Assembly (NCBI RefSeq): GCF_017813395.1
Contig: NZ_JAGIZB010000028.1
Location: forward strand, 1-54,062
DNA length: 54,062 nucleotides
Direction of reading: 5' to 3'
Origin: Pararoseomonas baculiformis
GTDB lineage: Bacteria > Pseudomonadota > Alphaproteobacteria > Acetobacterales > Acetobacteraceae
Position 1 is the stretch's first letter; every line of letters begins with the position of its first letter. Below are positions 52,672 to 54,062 of the stretch, piece by piece. The notes under the pieces were generated by a model, which was not told the origin of the DNA, did not search any database, and saw nothing but the letters and a program-made list of their open reading frames with translations. A program made the position numbers and the translations under genes.

Positions 52672-53727
52672 TCAGGATGCGAGTCGCACGGGCTCCGGCG
52701 AGAGGCGGCGGAGAGTGGGAAGCACCTTCTCGCCGAAGCGCTCGAGCGCGGCGAGCACGCGCGGCGCCGGAAGGCCGCTGAAGCCCATATACAGGCTCCA
52801 ATGCGAGGGCTGGAGGATGTGGAAGTCCTCGGCCAGCCGGTCCGCCACCAGCTGGGCGGAGCCGATCGGGGCATTCTCCAGAAGCCATTCGATGCTCGGC
52901 TCGCCCTCGAAAGGGATCGAACGCATGAAGGTGCCGTCACGCGCCGGTTCCTCGCCCCGCAGGGACAGGGTGGTGCGGATGAACCGGAGCATGCCTTCGG
53001 CGGCCTGGCGGCGCTCCGACTCGTCATCCGTGACGAAGACATAGCGCTGGATCGCCAGGCGCAGCGCCGTCTCCGGCAGCCCGCCGGCGCGGAGGGCGGC
53101 CAGCAGCTTCTCCCGCATCGGCCGTGCGGCGGAGGCGCGGCGATGGCCCTGGCTGATGAAGAGCGAGCCGCCGGCGCGCGCTGTCCGCTGCAGCAGCTGC
53201 GGTTCCCCGCCCGCAAGGAAAAGCGGAGGCATGGTGCCGGGGAAGGCGGCGATCGGGGCATCCGGCACCTGGAAATGGCGGCCCTGGTAGCCGACCCGGC
53301 CAGTGGTGAGCCCCTTCTCGATGATGTCCCAGCCCTCCTCGAGGATGGCCGTGCGCTCGGACATGGAGATGCCGTAGGTGCGGAACTCGTGCGGCTGGTG
53401 CCCGGTGCCAAGCCCGAGCCGGACGCGACCGCCGCTCAGTGCCTGCAGCATGCCCAGTTCCTGCACGACCCGGAGGGGATGGTGCAGCGGCATCACGACC
53501 ACCGCCGGGCCCAGCCAGATGCGGCTCGTGGCGGCCGCGCAATGCGCGACCATCATCAGCGGGGAGGGGCAGACGGAATGGCTGGTAAAGTGATGCTCGG
53601 CGAACCATGCGCCGTCGAAGCCCAGGGCCTCGGCCAGTCGCACCTTCTCGACCGTCATGCCAAGGATCTCGGCCGGGGACTCGTCCGCCCGGTTCTGGGA
53701 CATGAGGTTGAAGAGGGCGATGTCCAT
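52672..53727 (-). CDS. LLM-class flavin-dependent oxidoreductase
   Basis: This encodes 351 residues of the bacterial luciferase-like TIM-barrel family. AEALGFDGAWFAEHHFTSH, AAATSRIWLGPAVVVMPLHH and RVRLGLGTGHQPHEFRTYGI are typical. It uses reduced FMN or F420 for mono-oxygenation; the substrate is not evident. It is monocistronic and divergent from the UDP-glucose dehydrogenase gene at the window edge. Confidence 0.9.
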   Translation of the reverse strand: MDIALFNLMSQNRADESPAEILGMTVEKVRLAEALGFDGAWFAEHHFTSHSVCPSPLMMVAHCAAATSRIWLGPAVVVMPLHHPLRVVQELGMLQALSGGRVRLGLGTGHQPHEFRTYGISMSERTAILEEGWDIIEKGLTTGRVGYQGRHFQVPDAPIAAFPGTMPPLFLAGGEPQLLQRTARAGGSLFISQGHRRASAARPMREKLLAALRAGGLPETALRLAIQRYVFVTDDESERRQAAEGMLRFIRTTLSLRGEEPARDGTFMRSIPFEGEPSIEWLLENAPIGSAQLVADRLAEDFHILQPSHWSLYMGFSGLPAPRVLAALERFGEKVLPTLRRLSPEPVRLAS

Positions 53728-53949
53728 CGTGCTGCTTCTCCGCGGCTGCCGGGGTTAAGGCAGGAGCCGTGCCAGCTCCCTCATCGCCTCCTTCCGGCGG
53801 AAGGAAAAGGGGGGCGGCGAAGGCCGCACCGAGTTGATGCTGCGCTGCGGCATTTTGTGCCGCACGCGGATTTACCCGCGATTGCCGGAAGGGGATAACC
53901 CGGTCCGGCCACCTCTGCTCACAGGGGATGGGGATCGCTGGGGGATAGG

Positions 53950-54062
53950 ATGCGCGTAGCGATGATCGGGGCGGGCTATGTTGGCCTGGTCTCCGGGGCC
54001 TGCTTTGCCGAGTTCGGGGTGGATGTATGCGTGGTGGACACGGAGGCGTCCAAGGTTGAGGC
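53950..54062 (+). CDS. UDP-glucose 6-dehydrogenase, N-terminal part
   Basis: Only the first 37 codons are in the window. They read MRVAMIGAGYVGLVSGACFA and continue EFGVDVCVVD, the Rossmann start of UDP-glucose/GDP-mannose dehydrogenases, with VVD giving the acidic NAD-binding residue. It would make UDP-glucuronate, a likely substrate of the exopolysaccharide locus. The gene runs off the right edge. Confidence 0.88.
   Translation, partial: MRVAMIGAGYVGLVSGACFAEFGVDVCVVDTEASKVE

Overview
The window looks like chromosome of a high-GC alphaproteobacterium, most likely Acetobacteraceae and close to Roseomonas. The evidence is a strong G+C third-position bias, an ffh-rpsP-rimM-trmD-rplS-leuC-leuD-leuB housekeeping block, several orphan Bug-type (tripartite tricarboxylate) receptors, and frequent GTG/TTG starts. 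This taxonomic call is inference; no 16S gene is present.

Region 1 (1-10155) is a zone of gene decay around a few intact genes. It holds an OprB-type porin pseudogene in several frames, a small lipoprotein gene, a CaiB/BaiF CoA-transferase pseudogene, a truncated molybdopterin oxidoreductase gene next to an IS6-type transposase scrap, and a degenerate IS3-family element inserted into a second caiB gene so that transposase and CoA-transferase read as one frame. Intact genes here are a lysR regulator divergent from an acyl-CoA dehydrogenase/Bug receptor pair, and an enoyl-CoA hydratase.

Region 2 (10156-16610) is a phthalate-type aromatic acid catabolic cluster. A Rieske oxygenase and a MarR regulator lie on the plus strand. 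Divergently, a five-gene operon encodes a phthalate dioxygenase reductase-type flavoprotein, a Gfo/Idh/MocA dehydrogenase, a Bug receptor, a 60-residue protein and a 4,5-dihydroxyphthalate decarboxylase-like protein. The divergent promoter region carries two near-identical palindromes, each overlapping or abutting one predicted promoter.

Region 3 (16611-26925) has small orphan genes (an XRE regulator and two hypotheticals), then the ffh-rpsP-rimM-trmD-rplS ribosome/SRP operon, leuCDB for leucine synthesis, a beta-propeller protein and two tandem tRNA-Arg(ACG) genes.

Region 4 (26926-41430) is an exopolysaccharide locus on both strands: polyprenyl-phosphate sugar transferase, Wzx-type flippase, two family-2-like and one family-4-like glycosyltransferase, sugar oxidoreductase, epimerase, GH5 glycosidase, Wzc/GumC-like chain-length protein with a degenerate kinase domain, Wza-like lipoprotein and WecG/TagA-type transferase. 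No Wzy polymerase is seen. A UDP-glucose dehydrogenase gene begins at the right edge (53950).

Region 5 (41431-54062) contains a Bug receptor, a TRAP-type solute-binding protein tightly coupled to a hybrid histidine kinase with no TRAP permease alongside, a serine hydrolase/dipeptidase pair, msrA-msrB, a beta-propeller/deacetylase-like/sterol-desaturase-like operon and a luciferase-like monooxygenase. The most interesting signals are the SBP-kinase pair, the paired operators of the phthalate-type cluster, the IS3-caiB fusion and the apparently inactive Wzc kinase domain.
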